NCBI GenBank assembly: GCA_910579215.1 | Contig: CAJTTN010000017.1 | Span: 1-17,502 of the forward strand | Length of the DNA: 17,502 nucleotides | Origin: an uncultured Anaeroplasmataceae bacterium | GTDB taxonomy: Bacteria; Bacillota_I; Bacilli_A; Acholeplasmatales; Anaeroplasmataceae | Reading direction: 5' to 3' | Shown: positions 7,663 through 14,848 of the stretch, in pieces | Position numbering within the stretch: position 1 is the first letter of the stretch | Layout of the letters: each line of letters starts with the position of its first letter | Made by a program: the position numbers and the translations under genes | Notes under the pieces: generated by a model | What the model was told of the DNA's origin: nothing | The model's database searches: none | Seen by the model: only the letters and a program-made list of their open reading frames with translations

Positions 7663-8666
7663 AAAAAAAGTTGCTTATCCTCATTGGAAGCTTATGGATT
7701 TTATTGATTTGTGTTGGATGTCAAAGCTACGATATTTCCAAAATGCTATTTATTGCAAGTGTAGGAATTGAAAAAAAGGAAGATCAGCTTTCGGGTTATT
7801 TTTATCTTCCTTTAAGTAGTGATATTGGTAAAACAGAAAATACAAAAAATAAAGGACAAGGAGAATTTGCTAAAACAAGTGGAAGAACTATACCTGAGCT
7901 TTTTCAAAATCTTCAATACTCTACTTCTTTAACTATTAACTTCAGACATGTATCAAGTATAGTTTTAAATGAAGAATTATTACAAAAAGAATTTATCGAA
8001 GAATTGATGGATTTTATTAAATTCTCTTTTGAAATAGATTTCAATTGCTATTTATTTGTAACTAAAGAAAAAATGGAGGAGCTTTTTGATTTTAAAAATC
8101 CTAACCAAGAAAGTGTTTTAAATTCAATGCTTGTTTCGACAAGTGATGTAAGTGCATTATTTTTGGTAGCTCCACCCATTCATTTTTTAGAATTTGTCCA
8201 AAGGTACTTTAATAAAAGAACAATTATTTTACCCCTTTTAGATTTAGAAGAAATATGGACTATAGAAAGTGAACCGTCTAAGAATTTCCATGCACAAAGT
8301 GCGGTTTATTATTATGAAGATAAAATAAAAGAGGTTATTAGAAATGAAAGTAGCCCGTATTTTAGTAAAAGTACTAAATTTATGGATCATATGGATAAAA
8401 TTCCTCTTAGTATTAAGCATTATAAAATGAAACAGGAATATAAAGATATTCTTCGTTTGAAAATAGAATTTGAATGCGATATATTTCAAACAGATAATAA
8501 GCCTACTACTCAAGAGATAGAAGCCTTTGTATATAAAAGAATAAAAAGCTATATTGAGGAATTTGAGGAGGTAGACCCTTTAGATTTAAAATTTAATAAT
8601 AAGGCATACCGAACGAACTGTAGCTATGATACTTTAGATATTCAAATAAAAATACGTAAAAACTAA
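7659..8666 (+). CDS. gerAC: GerAC-family (Ger(x)C) germination lipoprotein
   Basis: A 335-residue lipoprotein. The N-terminal MKKKLLILIGSLWILLICVG leads to Cys21, a slightly unusual lipobox with Cys at -3. The mature part begins with ISKMLFIASVGIEKKEDQLS, equivalent to the conserved opening of GerC proteins, and continues with GRTIPELFQNLQ and FRHVSSIVLNEELL (the conserved H...ivl.E block). C subunits anchor to the outer leaflet of the spore inner membrane and are needed for receptor function. It is a little shorter than Bacillus GerAC (about 370). The ATG overlaps the gerAA stop. The stop codon overlaps the stop of the opposing gene (8663-8666), and there is no room for a terminator. Confidence 0.9.
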   Translation: MKKKLLILIGSLWILLICVGCQSYDISKMLFIASVGIEKKEDQLSGYFYLPLSSDIGKTENTKNKGQGEFAKTSGRTIPELFQNLQYSTSLTINFRHVSSIVLNEELLQKEFIEELMDFIKFSFEIDFNCYLFVTKEKMEELFDFKNPNQESVLNSMLVSTSDVSALFLVAPPIHFLEFVQRYFNKRTIILPLLDLEEIWTIESEPSKNFHAQSAVYYYEDKIKEVIRNESSPYFSKSTKFMDHMDKIPLSIKHYKMKQEYKDILRLKIEFECDIFQTDNKPTTQEIEAFVYKRIKSYIEEFEEVDPLDLKFNNKAYRTNCSYDTLDIQIKIRKN

Positions 8667-9571
8667 CGACGTTTTCGATAAATAAGTATACCTAATAAGG
8701 CTATAATTCCTATACAACTAAGACTAATATAGACAATTAGAGGTGTGCTCTTATTTTCCTTTGAAACCTCATTTATTATTTTAAATTGATATATATGCTT
8801 TATTCCATCTTCATATGTTAGTGTAATTTCTGCTTGATATATACCTTTCTTATTTGAAGAGGTAAAATAGTTACTTTCTATAGAAATGCTCTCATAATCC
8901 GTTGGCAAATTCATGATATTTATCCATTCGTTGATGATGTCGGTTTTAGATTTTAGTGCCCCTTTTATGGTGATGGATTGTTTACAAATGTGAGTAAATA
9001 TAGATTTTTTTACATGGACTAAAATTGTTTTAAGACTGGATGCATTTTCGCTACTATCATAAACAATAAGGGAAACAGAATATTCTTTCTCTTCTGGATG
9101 TTCTAAAGCTTCTAGACCTGTCCATTCTAGTCTTAAGTTAACATCATAATTGTCTTTCATCGTAAAACAGGTTAGAAGCTCCTTCTCAATATCTTGTGTA
9201 GAAATGTCAATGTCAATTTCCTGTTTAAGTACTTCAAGTGTGGGTGCAGCAAAATCTCGAACAGAAATTATATCTATTCTCGTCGTAGTATATCCTCTAG
9301 AATTTGATATTGAAATTTCTAATGGATAATCCTTCACTCTTAAACTTCCTTTTATATAATCTGTTTCATATTCGGAAGTGTACTTAATTTTATGGGTAAT
9401 ATCGCCATCTATTTTATCATAACAAGAATAACGATCCTTTATTTCTTTAAAGGAAAGAGGATGATCAAAATTAATGATATGAAAATATGTTGATTCCTCA
9501 GCAGCCTGAACTGGAAAAATAGATAAAGAAAAAAATAGAAGAAGTAAAACAATTAAGCTAGATTTTCTCAT
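8663..9571 (-). CDS. Membrane-anchored surface protein with Ig/cadherin-like repeats (short paralogue)
   Basis: A 302-residue exported protein. A signal peptide (MRKSSLIVLLLLFFSLSIFPVQAA) is followed by FDHPLSFKEIKDRYSCYDKIDGDIT, an Ig-like unit closing with SVRDFAAPTLEV, a second unit with MKDNYDVNL, a third partial unit, and a C-terminal membrane helix (about 276-297) ending in RKRR. The topology is type I: extracytoplasmic body, one anchor. The DNYD/DxxDGDIT and xPPxI/xPTL signatures are typical of DUF5011/cadherin-like beta-sandwich repeats. The first unit is clearly homologous to the equivalent unit of the upstream gene, so the two are paralogues. The start codon lies inside the upstream gene (14-nt overlap) with no visible Shine-Dalgarno, so translation should depend on coupling. 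Function unknown; a sortase motif is absent. Confidence 0.8.
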   Translation of the reverse strand: MRKSSLIVLLLLFFSLSIFPVQAAEESTYFHIINFDHPLSFKEIKDRYSCYDKIDGDITHKIKYTSEYETDYIKGSLRVKDYPLEISISNSRGYTTTRIDIISVRDFAAPTLEVLKQEIDIDISTQDIEKELLTCFTMKDNYDVNLRLEWTGLEALEHPEEKEYSVSLIVYDSSENASSLKTILVHVKKSIFTHICKQSITIKGALKSKTDIINEWINIMNLPTDYESISIESNYFTSSNKKGIYQAEITLTYEDGIKHIYQFKIINEVSKENKSTPLIVYISLSCIGIIALLGILIYRKRR

Positions 9572-11141
9572 GTTTTTTAAATTTTATATAAAATATAATT
9601 CCCGAAGAGATTAGTGGGATTAGTAATAGAAGCCAAAGGTAGTGGTAATTTCTTGTGGTATTCTTATGAGGAATTTGTATAGGTGTGAAAATATTTAATA
9701 TGACATTTCCTTCTATTTGCTTTCCATCCTTTGTGATTTCAGTATATTTAATATCGTATACTCCTTCGGAATTAATGATGGCTGTATCATAAGAAAATGA
9801 AACATCTACTGCATCCATACTTATAATTCCAGCTTCCTTTAGCATCTGTAGAAGCTCGCTATTTGAAAAGGTCTTTCCTAAGGGTAAGAATAAAGTTTTT
9901 TCAACACGGATAATAGGAGAATGTGTATCATTTAAAATATATTTAAAGGTTTCTTCTCTAGTGTTATTACTTCCATCAGTTAAACTAAGCGTAAGAACAT
10001 ATTCCTTGCCCTCCTCTCCAGTACAGGTGTTAGATACTATTACTAAATCTGCAGGAGACAGGTCATAATAATTATCTGAAACCTCAAAAAGTGCTAGGAT
10101 TTCTTCCTCTTGAAGAACGTGATTCGTTTGGATTTTGTCTCCACCACCCTTTAAAGAAATTGTTGGTTTGGTAGTATCCACAATATTAATATAGAGAATA
10201 GCATCACTACAACTTCCGTCTAAATCTCTTGCTGATAATTTGTATCTATATCTTCCTAATTTATTTAAATTATTTTTTAAATGGTCCATATCAGTATAAA
10301 ATTTTATAATATCTTGCTCTGGTGTATAATTATCGCTTATTAGAAAATGCTTATGTATGTCCTCCATGGATAGTTCTGTATTAACCTCTATGTTTATTTC
10401 TGCATCATCATCAAGAAAGTTAATTTTAGGAGGTATAAAGTCCTTATATTCAATAATGTCAAAAATTGCTGTTTCATTTCCAGCTGAATCAGATACCTTA
10501 ACAGAAATATAAAAGCTACCTAGCCTTCTATGTTCGGGATCATAATTTGTTTCTAGCGTTAGGCGATTCGTTATCGTTTTATCCACATTATCCTCAGCAC
10601 TATACCTTGCTTTCAACTCGTCTATAGATATTGGGTGATCAATGCTAGTAAAGTGATGTTTATTACCTGCTAGAGTCGGATCTGAATTTATTTCTTCAGT
10701 CAATATAGATAATGCAGTTAATGAGTAAGAGTAGTTTATATCTGTAAAAAATACAGCAGAAGAATGAACCTTAAGAATCATAGCCCCAACCTTATCTGTA
10801 TCATTAAAATAAGTATTAAAAATATCTATTAATTCTTCTTGTATTATTTTTTCTGGCAGGTCTAACGGACCTGTTTTTTTAAAATCCTCTAAGCTTATTT
10901 CTTGCTTCCCTTGCACTAATTCATAGGAGAAGTTTCCTTTAAAATTATCCCTTGATATAGCATAAGGATATGTGCCAATGATATAATATCCTTTCGAAAG
11001 AACTGTGGCAAAAGGGGTATCCACTGGATGTGATTCGTACAACTCTATAGATTCATAGTAGGCCTCTGCCTGAACAGTCTTTCTCCATCCAAGACAGAAC
11101 AAAAGAGTCAAAGACGTAATTAAAAATAAAATTTTTTTCAT
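9558..11141 (-). CDS. Membrane-anchored surface protein with Ig/cadherin-like repeats (long paralogue)
   Basis: A 527-residue exported protein. The signal peptide is MKKILFLITSLTLLFCLGWR with likely cleavage after VQA (about residue 25). An N-terminal region of about 130 residues without family likeness precedes at least three beta-sandwich repeats. The repeats are recognised by DNVDKTIT, SDSAGN and closing motifs YKDFIPPKI, VDTTKPTIS and NDTHSPIIRVE, with DNY motifs in between. A membrane helix near the C-terminus (YLWLLLLIPLISSGIIFYI) is followed by KFKKHEKI. The start at 11141 is chosen because AAAGGA lies 5 nt upstream and the signal peptide begins there; an in-frame start at 11222 would put 27 polar residues in front. 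It is the first gene of a two-gene unit. Likely envelope or spore-surface exposed; neither the role nor any link to the adjacent ger operon is shown. Confidence 0.8.
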   Translation of the reverse strand: MKKILFLITSLTLLFCLGWRKTVQAEAYYESIELYESHPVDTPFATVLSKGYYIIGTYPYAISRDNFKGNFSYELVQGKQEISLEDFKKTGPLDLPEKIIQEELIDIFNTYFNDTDKVGAMILKVHSSAVFFTDINYSYSLTALSILTEEINSDPTLAGNKHHFTSIDHPISIDELKARYSAEDNVDKTITNRLTLETNYDPEHRRLGSFYISVKVSDSAGNETAIFDIIEYKDFIPPKINFLDDDAEINIEVNTELSMEDIHKHFLISDNYTPEQDIIKFYTDMDHLKNNLNKLGRYRYKLSARDLDGSCSDAILYINIVDTTKPTISLKGGGDKIQTNHVLQEEEILALFEVSDNYYDLSPADLVIVSNTCTGEEGKEYVLTLSLTDGSNNTREETFKYILNDTHSPIIRVEKTLFLPLGKTFSNSELLQMLKEAGIISMDAVDVSFSYDTAIINSEGVYDIKYTEITKDGKQIEGNVILNIFTPIQIPHKNTTRNYHYLWLLLLIPLISSGIIFYIKFKKHEKI

Positions 11142-11429
11142 AATTTCCTTTCTTATAAAGCTACATTTTTTGTGCTTCATAGAATAATTACAGAAATTAA
11201 TCATATTTTTTAATATTATCAATATTTAAAAAAATTTTAATGAGAAAATATTACGATAAAATTTAATACAGGTAAAAGTTTTAATCAACATTATCTTCAT
11301 TCTTTAAATAAATAAGTTGTAATTAACAAATTTTAATTCTTTATAAAAATACTATAAAATTATGGCTTTTTATGATAAAATCATATAAGGAAGCGTAATT
11401 ATATTACAGGGTTTAAAAAAAAGATTTTT
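11142..11429. other. Gene-free interval upstream of the surface-protein operon
   Basis: About 290 nt of very AT-rich sequence. It should hold the promoter for the minus-strand surface-protein genes, but I can see only weak candidates (for example TTGATT-N17-TAAATT on the minus strand) and do not call one. No convincing small gene or RNA fold was seen. Confidence 0.4.
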
Positions 11430-11456
11430 ACAAAAATAAAAACCTCAATATGAGGT
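11430..11456 (-). terminator. Rho-independent terminator downstream of the tRNA-Trp fragment
   Basis: On the minus strand ACCTCA pairs with TGAGGT (11442-11456) over a 3-nt loop and is followed by TTTTTATTTTTG. It lies 15 nt beyond the CCA end of the tRNA fragment, where the terminator of a tRNA gene belongs. This marks the left side as the original chromosome. Confidence 0.7.
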
Positions 11457-11470
11457 AATAATCTTTTTTA

Positions 11471-11514
11471 TGGCAGGGGCATCAGGATTCGAACCCGAAC
11501 TAAAGGTTTTGGAG
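11471..11514 (-). other. Attachment site: 3' part of a tRNA-Trp gene
   Basis: Read on the minus strand, 44 nt match tRNA-Trp from the anticodon loop to the end: loop CTCCAAA with anticodon CCA, a perfect T-arm (TCGGG, loop TTCGAAT, CCTGA), the acceptor 3' strand TGCCCCT, discriminator G and an encoded CCA. The D-arm, the 5' acceptor strand AGGGGCA and the 5' half of the anticodon stem are absent from the sequence next to it. Integrases that target tRNA genes leave such a 3' fragment at the far end of the inserted element while the complete tRNA remains at the other end. By orientation, the element lies to the right and the intact tRNA-Trp should lie beyond 17502. The tRNA identity is clear; the att role is inference. 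Confidence 0.75.
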
Positions 11515-11594
11515 TTATACCCTATATAGTTTGAAACCAGCTATATCGAATTTTATTCGGTTTCCAATATGTTGGTAGAAGTAGAAAATCCTTT

Positions 11595-11707
11595 CAAATT
11601 GAATCAAATCGGTCTATTTTGATGGACAACTTTTGGGACAACATTTAATGATTTTATTGTTAGCTTTAAAGTACCTTTGCACAACAAATTGAATTAATCT
11701 ATTTTGA
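11595..11707 (+). repeat. Imperfect direct repeats next to the attachment site
   Basis: Two 10-nt blocks recur in order: CAAATTGAAT (11595-11604 and 11685-11694) and TCTATTTTGA (11613-11622 and 11698-11707), with different spacing. Between them GGACAAC occurs twice (11624-11630 and 11636-11642). The 300-nt gap 11515-11814 holds no gene that I can see. Direct repeats beside a tRNA att site could be recombinase arm sites, which is inference. Confidence 0.4.
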
Positions 11708-11777
11708 ATGAGAAGACATTCTTTACTTTTGATTTTATATTGATTTATCAATATATTTGCAAAAACGTTCAAAATAG

Positions 11778-11806
11778 GTGTTAAAGTATATGAAGAACTT
11801 AAACAC
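11778..11806 (-). terminator. Weak terminator-like hairpin at the end of the Pycsar-linked operon
   Basis: GTGTTAAAG (11778-11786) pairs with CTTAAACAC (11798-11806) with one mismatch over an 11-nt loop. On the minus strand it starts 9 nt after the stop codon, but only a short broken T-run follows. Confidence 0.3.
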
Positions 11807-11814
11807 TACTAAAT

Positions 11815-12456
11815 TTAATTGATATTTCTATTTTCTCTTCTCCGCCATGATGAAGGATGATTTCCATCTGTATAGTTGGAAAAGTTACTACATTTATTAA
11901 TGATTTTTGTTCGGAATTGGGCTGTACATAAATTTATTGTAGCAATTGGGTCGATGGCTGTTAATCGGTCCTTTAAATCATTTGTTTTATTGTTGTCAAA
12001 ACATGTGTTGAAGTTATCATCACGGGACTTAGCATCCGTAGTATTATTTAATGCCATTCCAAGGCTACATTGGTATTGTATAGCATTAATCAAAACAATA
12101 TCACAATGTAAAGTTGCAATTGATCGATATATTTTAGATTTAACTATTAGTGAAGCAAAATATTTTTTAAAGTTTTCTCCTGTTTTTCCCATTGCTGGAC
12201 CAAGAGCAGAACGAGTAATAGGATCATACTCATTTTTATGTGGACTTTCAAGAATGATAACAATTGGGTTAGCGATTTTGTTTTGAATAGTATAATTATT
12301 GTTTTTGATAGAATAATCAATGTTTTCTCTGTTTGATGATGTGAACACTCCATTTGATAGTTGTCCAACAACCTGGTCTGGACATGGATTAGGATTTGCC
12401 TTTTGATTGCTTATTGCTGTTGGAAAAGAAAAATTCTTTAGAAAATTAATTGACAT
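11815..12456 (-). CDS. Unknown protein, third gene of the pyc operon; faintly uracil-DNA-glycosylase-like
   Basis: A 213-residue soluble protein that I do not recognise with certainty. Visible conserved-looking blocks are IVIILESPHKNEYD (65-78), GPAMGKTGENF (86-96), DIVLINAIQYQC (119-130) and NHPSSWRRRENRN (199-211). A hydrophobic strand followed by a polar loop, a central xLxN strand and a late HPSSW motif recall the order of the active-site loops in the uracil-DNA glycosylase superfamily, where the second loop is HPSP-like. The first loop does not match the classical motif, so enzymatic activity is not claimed. GGAGG lies 7 nt before the ATG. It follows pycTM by 52 nt on the same strand, so it is probably cotranscribed and may be an accessory gene of the defence operon. 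An antisense frame over it is rejected. Confidence 0.55.
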   Translation of the reverse strand: MSINFLKNFSFPTAISNQKANPNPCPDQVVGQLSNGVFTSSNRENIDYSIKNNNYTIQNKIANPIVIILESPHKNEYDPITRSALGPAMGKTGENFKKYFASLIVKSKIYRSIATLHCDIVLINAIQYQCSLGMALNNTTDAKSRDDNFNTCFDNNKTNDLKDRLTAIDPIATINLCTAQFRTKIINKCSNFSNYTDGNHPSSWRRRENRNIN

Positions 12457-12508
12457 TGTTGTACCTCCTAACTTATATTAGTTTTTTGTAGAAGTCTTAG
12501 AACAAATA

Positions 12509-13001
12509 TTATATTATAATTAGATATAAATTTGTTATTAGTAAAGCAATCAATGGAAGTAAGGACCATATTGCTGCAACTAACCATTTATGCTTTCTAT
12601 TACAAATAACTGAATTAACATAAATTTGATTTTGCAAACTACTAGTATAATCATACTTGTCATCATTTAATAAATCTACAAAATCTTGTTTTGATATTCT
12701 AGCAACAGATTTATAATAATTTACATCGACTTTATCTTTTTTGCTTTTCCTTGGAAAAATTACTAAGATTAAAAAAGTTAAAGTAATTAAAGAACTTAAT
12801 AAATATAAAGAAAGAAAGAAATATAATACAAAGTAATCTTCTTGTATCAGATAATCCAGTAATACTCTCTAAAAGAAGAAGACTTAATGTAAAAGTAATG
12901 CTCACTATGGCAAGTAATATATTAGCCTTATTATCAAAATTATTTATTTGTGATTGAACATTAGATAGCAAATAATCATAATCTATTTTTTCTTTTTCCA
13001 T
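12509..13001 (-). pseudogene. pycTM: Pycsar transmembrane effector (PycTM-like), frameshifted
   Basis: Two frames make one gene. From 13001 the first reads MEKEKIDYDYLLSN...NNFDNKANILLAI followed by a first membrane helix, then drifts into a Phe/Asn-rich stretch and stops at 12732. The +1 frame, usable after about 12867, continues with a second helix (YFVLYFFLSLYLLSSLIT...LVIFP), a basic KSKKDK turn, VNYYKSVARISKQDFVDLL, LQNQIYVNSVICNRKHKWL, and a last helix ending at a stop at 12509-12511. Joined, this is about 163-164 residues, with the DxKA motif and helix plan of the Pycsar membrane effector family. The join must fall near 12835-12872, where there is a CTCTCT tract; one extra dinucleotide there would restore the frame. 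PycTM disrupts the membrane when it binds cyclic UMP or CMP. It starts 13 nt after pycC. The break may be a real mutation, an on/off state or a sequencing error. Confidence 0.72.
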
Positions 13002-13014
13002 TTGTCCATACCCT

Positions 13015-13740
13015 CTATCCTTTCATTCCATTTTCTATCCATTCATTAAATTCTGAACGCACTATATTACATTCATATAAATCCTCATAAGAATTATACC
13101 TGATCCAATTTTCATATTTAGGATTCTCCTTTTTTAAATCTGCAATAATGTTATTATAGAAGACTTCACTCATAGCGATAGGTTTTATATCATCTCTATT
13201 AGCAGTAGAAGATAAATTTGATGCATCTACAACAGCTTTTCCAATCCATATTTTATCATTGATCCCAGTTCCTGAACGTCCTGCCTTTATTATTAGTTCT
13301 TCATCGCATCCTAATCCAATACCAGCTGTTATAGGGGCATAGCCATAATCCGTTATTATTTCGTTAAACATTTTCATAAAAGTATTAGTTAATACTGCAA
13401 TATTAAATATTTCGACTAAATCACTCTTGTATTGCGTATCATAAATTGCATATACACAATCTCCTCTAATTCCAATTTGTCTATAATTCCTAAAATCTTG
13501 AAAAATCGTTATAATTTCAGATGTAAAAGCTCGCATAAGACGAGCTAATCTTTCATCCTTTGTATCAAAAAGTTCTGAAGAATCCTTGATATCTATAAAA
13601 ATGGCTCCTGCCCAAGTTAAATAAGCATTTGTAAAAGTAAAGGCATTATCGCTATCAGGGATACCCTCACTTTTAATAACTTTAGTTTCAGTCTTTAAAA
13701 TATTAATTATATTGCTTCGACTATCATGATAATCATACAT
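13015..13740 (-). CDS. pycC: Pycsar-type nucleotide cyclase
   Basis: A 241-residue soluble class III nucleotide cyclase. The metal-binding aspartates sit in FIDIKDSSEL (Asp50) and IRGDCVYAIYD (Asp94). The conserved later block AGIGLGCDEELIIKAG (139-154), then GINDKIWIGKAVVDASNLS (159-177), matches the arrangement typical of Pycsar cyclases. In that system the cyclase makes cyclic CMP or cyclic UMP on phage infection and activates an adjacent effector. Which base is used cannot be decided here. The effector gene follows 13 nt downstream, which supports the call. AGGAGG lies about 10 nt before the ATG, and a TATAAT promoter about 40 nt upstream. No sensor, HAMP or membrane domain is fused, unlike adenylate cyclases used in ordinary signalling. 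Confidence 0.85.
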   Translation of the reverse strand: MYDYHDSRSNIINILKTETKVIKSEGIPDSDNAFTFTNAYLTWAGAIFIDIKDSSELFDTKDERLARLMRAFTSEIITIFQDFRNYRQIGIRGDCVYAIYDTQYKSDLVEIFNIAVLTNTFMKMFNEIITDYGYAPITAGIGLGCDEELIIKAGRSGTGINDKIWIGKAVVDASNLSSTANRDDIKPIAMSEVFYNNIIADLKKENPKYENWIRYNSYEDLYECNIVRSEFNEWIENGMKG

Positions 13741-13780
13741 AATGGTTTATCCTCCTAATTTACTACATTTTGTTGGTGAA

Positions 13781-13810
13781 ATTATATCATAGATATTGTC
13801 TAAAGTCCAA
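13781..13810 (-). promoter_or_regulatory. Promoter of the pyc operon
   Basis: On the minus strand a perfect TATAAT (13786-13781) is preceded at 18 nt by TTGGAC (13810-13805), a modest -35. It lies between the recombinase stop and pycC, about 40 nt before the pycC ATG, and gives the defence operon its own transcription start. Confidence 0.55.
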
Positions 13811-13813
13811 AAA

Positions 13814-13841
13814 TTTTGTTTTTTTTTGCTAAAAAACAAAA
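13814..13841. terminator. AT-rich hairpin between recombinase and pycC
   Basis: TTTTGTTTTTT (13814-13824) and AAAAAACAAAA (13831-13841) are perfect complements over a 6-nt loop. It could end the recombinase transcript, but the stem holds a single G:C pair and the T-run after it is short, so it would be weak. Confidence 0.3.
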
Positions 13842-13879
13842 AATTGAAATGTAATATAAAACTTTATCACTTTGTTTGA

Positions 13880-14788
13880 TTAGGAATTTCTAGTTAGTTT
13901 ATTTCTCAAGTTGTATTTTTTTAAAACAATTTTCTTTCTTACAGTGTTAACTTCTGTATAAATCTCTGTAGTAGAAATAGAAGAATGTCCTAGTAACTCC
14001 TGAACACTTCTTAAATCAGCTCCATTAGCAAGTAAGTTAGTAGCAAATGTGTGTCTTAAATAATGTGGTGTGGCAGAAGGAGATATTTCGCTTTTATCTC
14101 TGTATTTAGTAAATATATTTTCAATCCCATAAATACTTAAAGTATCATGAAATTTATTTACAAATAGATAGTCATGATTTACTTTAAGTTTTTTTCTTAT
14201 GCTTAACCAAGTTTTTAAATTGTTCCAAGTTTCTAAACTTGAGATATATAATAATCTTTGTTTCTTTCCCTTCCCGTGAACAAGTAATACACGTTCAGAA
14301 GTAATAATATCTTCTAGCTTTAAATTGGATACCTCAGCTATTCTCATACCTGTAGAAAGAAGAAGATCTATAATACACAAATCTCTAACAGCTTGGAAGT
14401 AAGCAAAAGAAGTAGTAGTTTGATTTAGATTATCATACATATAATCTAGCAATTTACTAACATCTTTCACAGGTATAGTTTTAGGTAACCTTTTTTCTTT
14501 TTTAATTTTTATTTTATATTTATCTAATGGATTTGTCCATTTTGTTTCTTCCTCAATGAATCTCAAAAACATCTTGATTGTGATTAGTTTTCTTGTAACA
14601 GTAGTATCCTTATAAGTTTGAGTTAAGTATTGAATATAACTCATAATAGATTCTTGAGTTACTTTCCCATTTGTAAAGTCAATCAAGTGATTCAAATCTG
14701 ATGTATAGGCTTTGATACTTTTTATATCCAAGTTTTTAGATACCATCATTTTAGTTATAAATATCTCCCTATACTTTATTAAATTCAT
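13880..14788 (-). CDS. Tyrosine recombinase (XerC/D-like), candidate invertase or island integrase
   Basis: A complete 302-residue tyrosine recombinase. It has an N-terminal core-binding SAM-like domain (about 1-90) and a catalytic domain with all active residues: Arg149 (TGMRIAEV), Lys173 (HGKGKK), His242 and Arg245 (HYLRH), His268 (LLGHSS) and nucleophile Tyr277 (IYTEV). The size is that of Xer proteins and of the small recombinases that flip phase-variable loci; phage integrases with an added arm-binding domain are usually longer. GGAGG lies 7 nt before the ATG. Its promoter (TGTTATAAT on the minus strand) sits back to back with the promoter of the invertible cassette, about 60 nt from the left inverted repeat. 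The position argues for inversion of that cassette. Integration of the island at tRNA-Trp is the other possibility, and both could be true. Confidence 0.92.
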   Translation of the reverse strand: MNLIKYREIFITKMMVSKNLDIKSIKAYTSDLNHLIDFTNGKVTQESIMSYIQYLTQTYKDTTVTRKLITIKMFLRFIEEETKWTNPLDKYKIKIKKEKRLPKTIPVKDVSKLLDYMYDNLNQTTTSFAYFQAVRDLCIIDLLLSTGMRIAEVSNLKLEDIITSERVLLVHGKGKKQRLLYISSLETWNNLKTWLSIRKKLKVNHDYLFVNKFHDTLSIYGIENIFTKYRDKSEISPSATPHYLRHTFATNLLANGADLRSVQELLGHSSISTTEIYTEVNTVRKKIVLKKYNLRNKLTRNS

Positions 14789-14816
14789 TTATTTTCCTCC
14801 AAAATTCGATTTCTAA

Positions 14817-14845
14817 TTGTAAATTATAACATTTTATTGTATAAT
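14817..14845 (+). promoter_or_regulatory. Fixed promoter facing the invertible cassette
   Basis: TTGTAA (14817-14822), a 17-nt spacer and a perfect TATAAT (14840-14845). The inverted repeat starts 3 nt after the -10, so transcription should begin within the first bases of the repeat. AAATTATA (14821-14828) and TATAATTT (14840-14847) are exact inverted copies and supply the -10 boxes of the two divergent promoters. Confidence 0.7.
14823..14831 (-). promoter_or_regulatory. Extended -10 promoter of the recombinase gene
   Basis: On the minus strand TGTTATAAT is an extended -10 element (TGnTATAAT), 35 nt before the recombinase ATG. A poor -35 candidate, TTGAGT at 14853-14848, is spaced 19 nt away and overlaps the outer end of the left inverted repeat. 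Confidence 0.5.
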
Positions 14846-14848
14846 TTA

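Noticed and set aside
8244..8513. Minus-strand frame inside gerAC
   Set aside because: Antisense shadow, low-complexity Ile/Phe-rich, no ribosome binding site.
11471..11560. Complete tRNA-Trp gene
   Set aside because: Only the 3' part matches; sequence beyond 11514 cannot form the D-arm, the 5' anticodon stem or the AGGGGCA acceptor strand.
11876..12286. 136-codon plus-strand frame
   Set aside because: It is antisense to the 11815-12456 gene, starts with TTG without a ribosome binding site, and the opposite strand has the better coding signals.
12147..12371. 74-codon minus-strand frame
   Set aside because: It is a shifted-frame shadow inside the 11815-12456 gene with no ribosome binding site.
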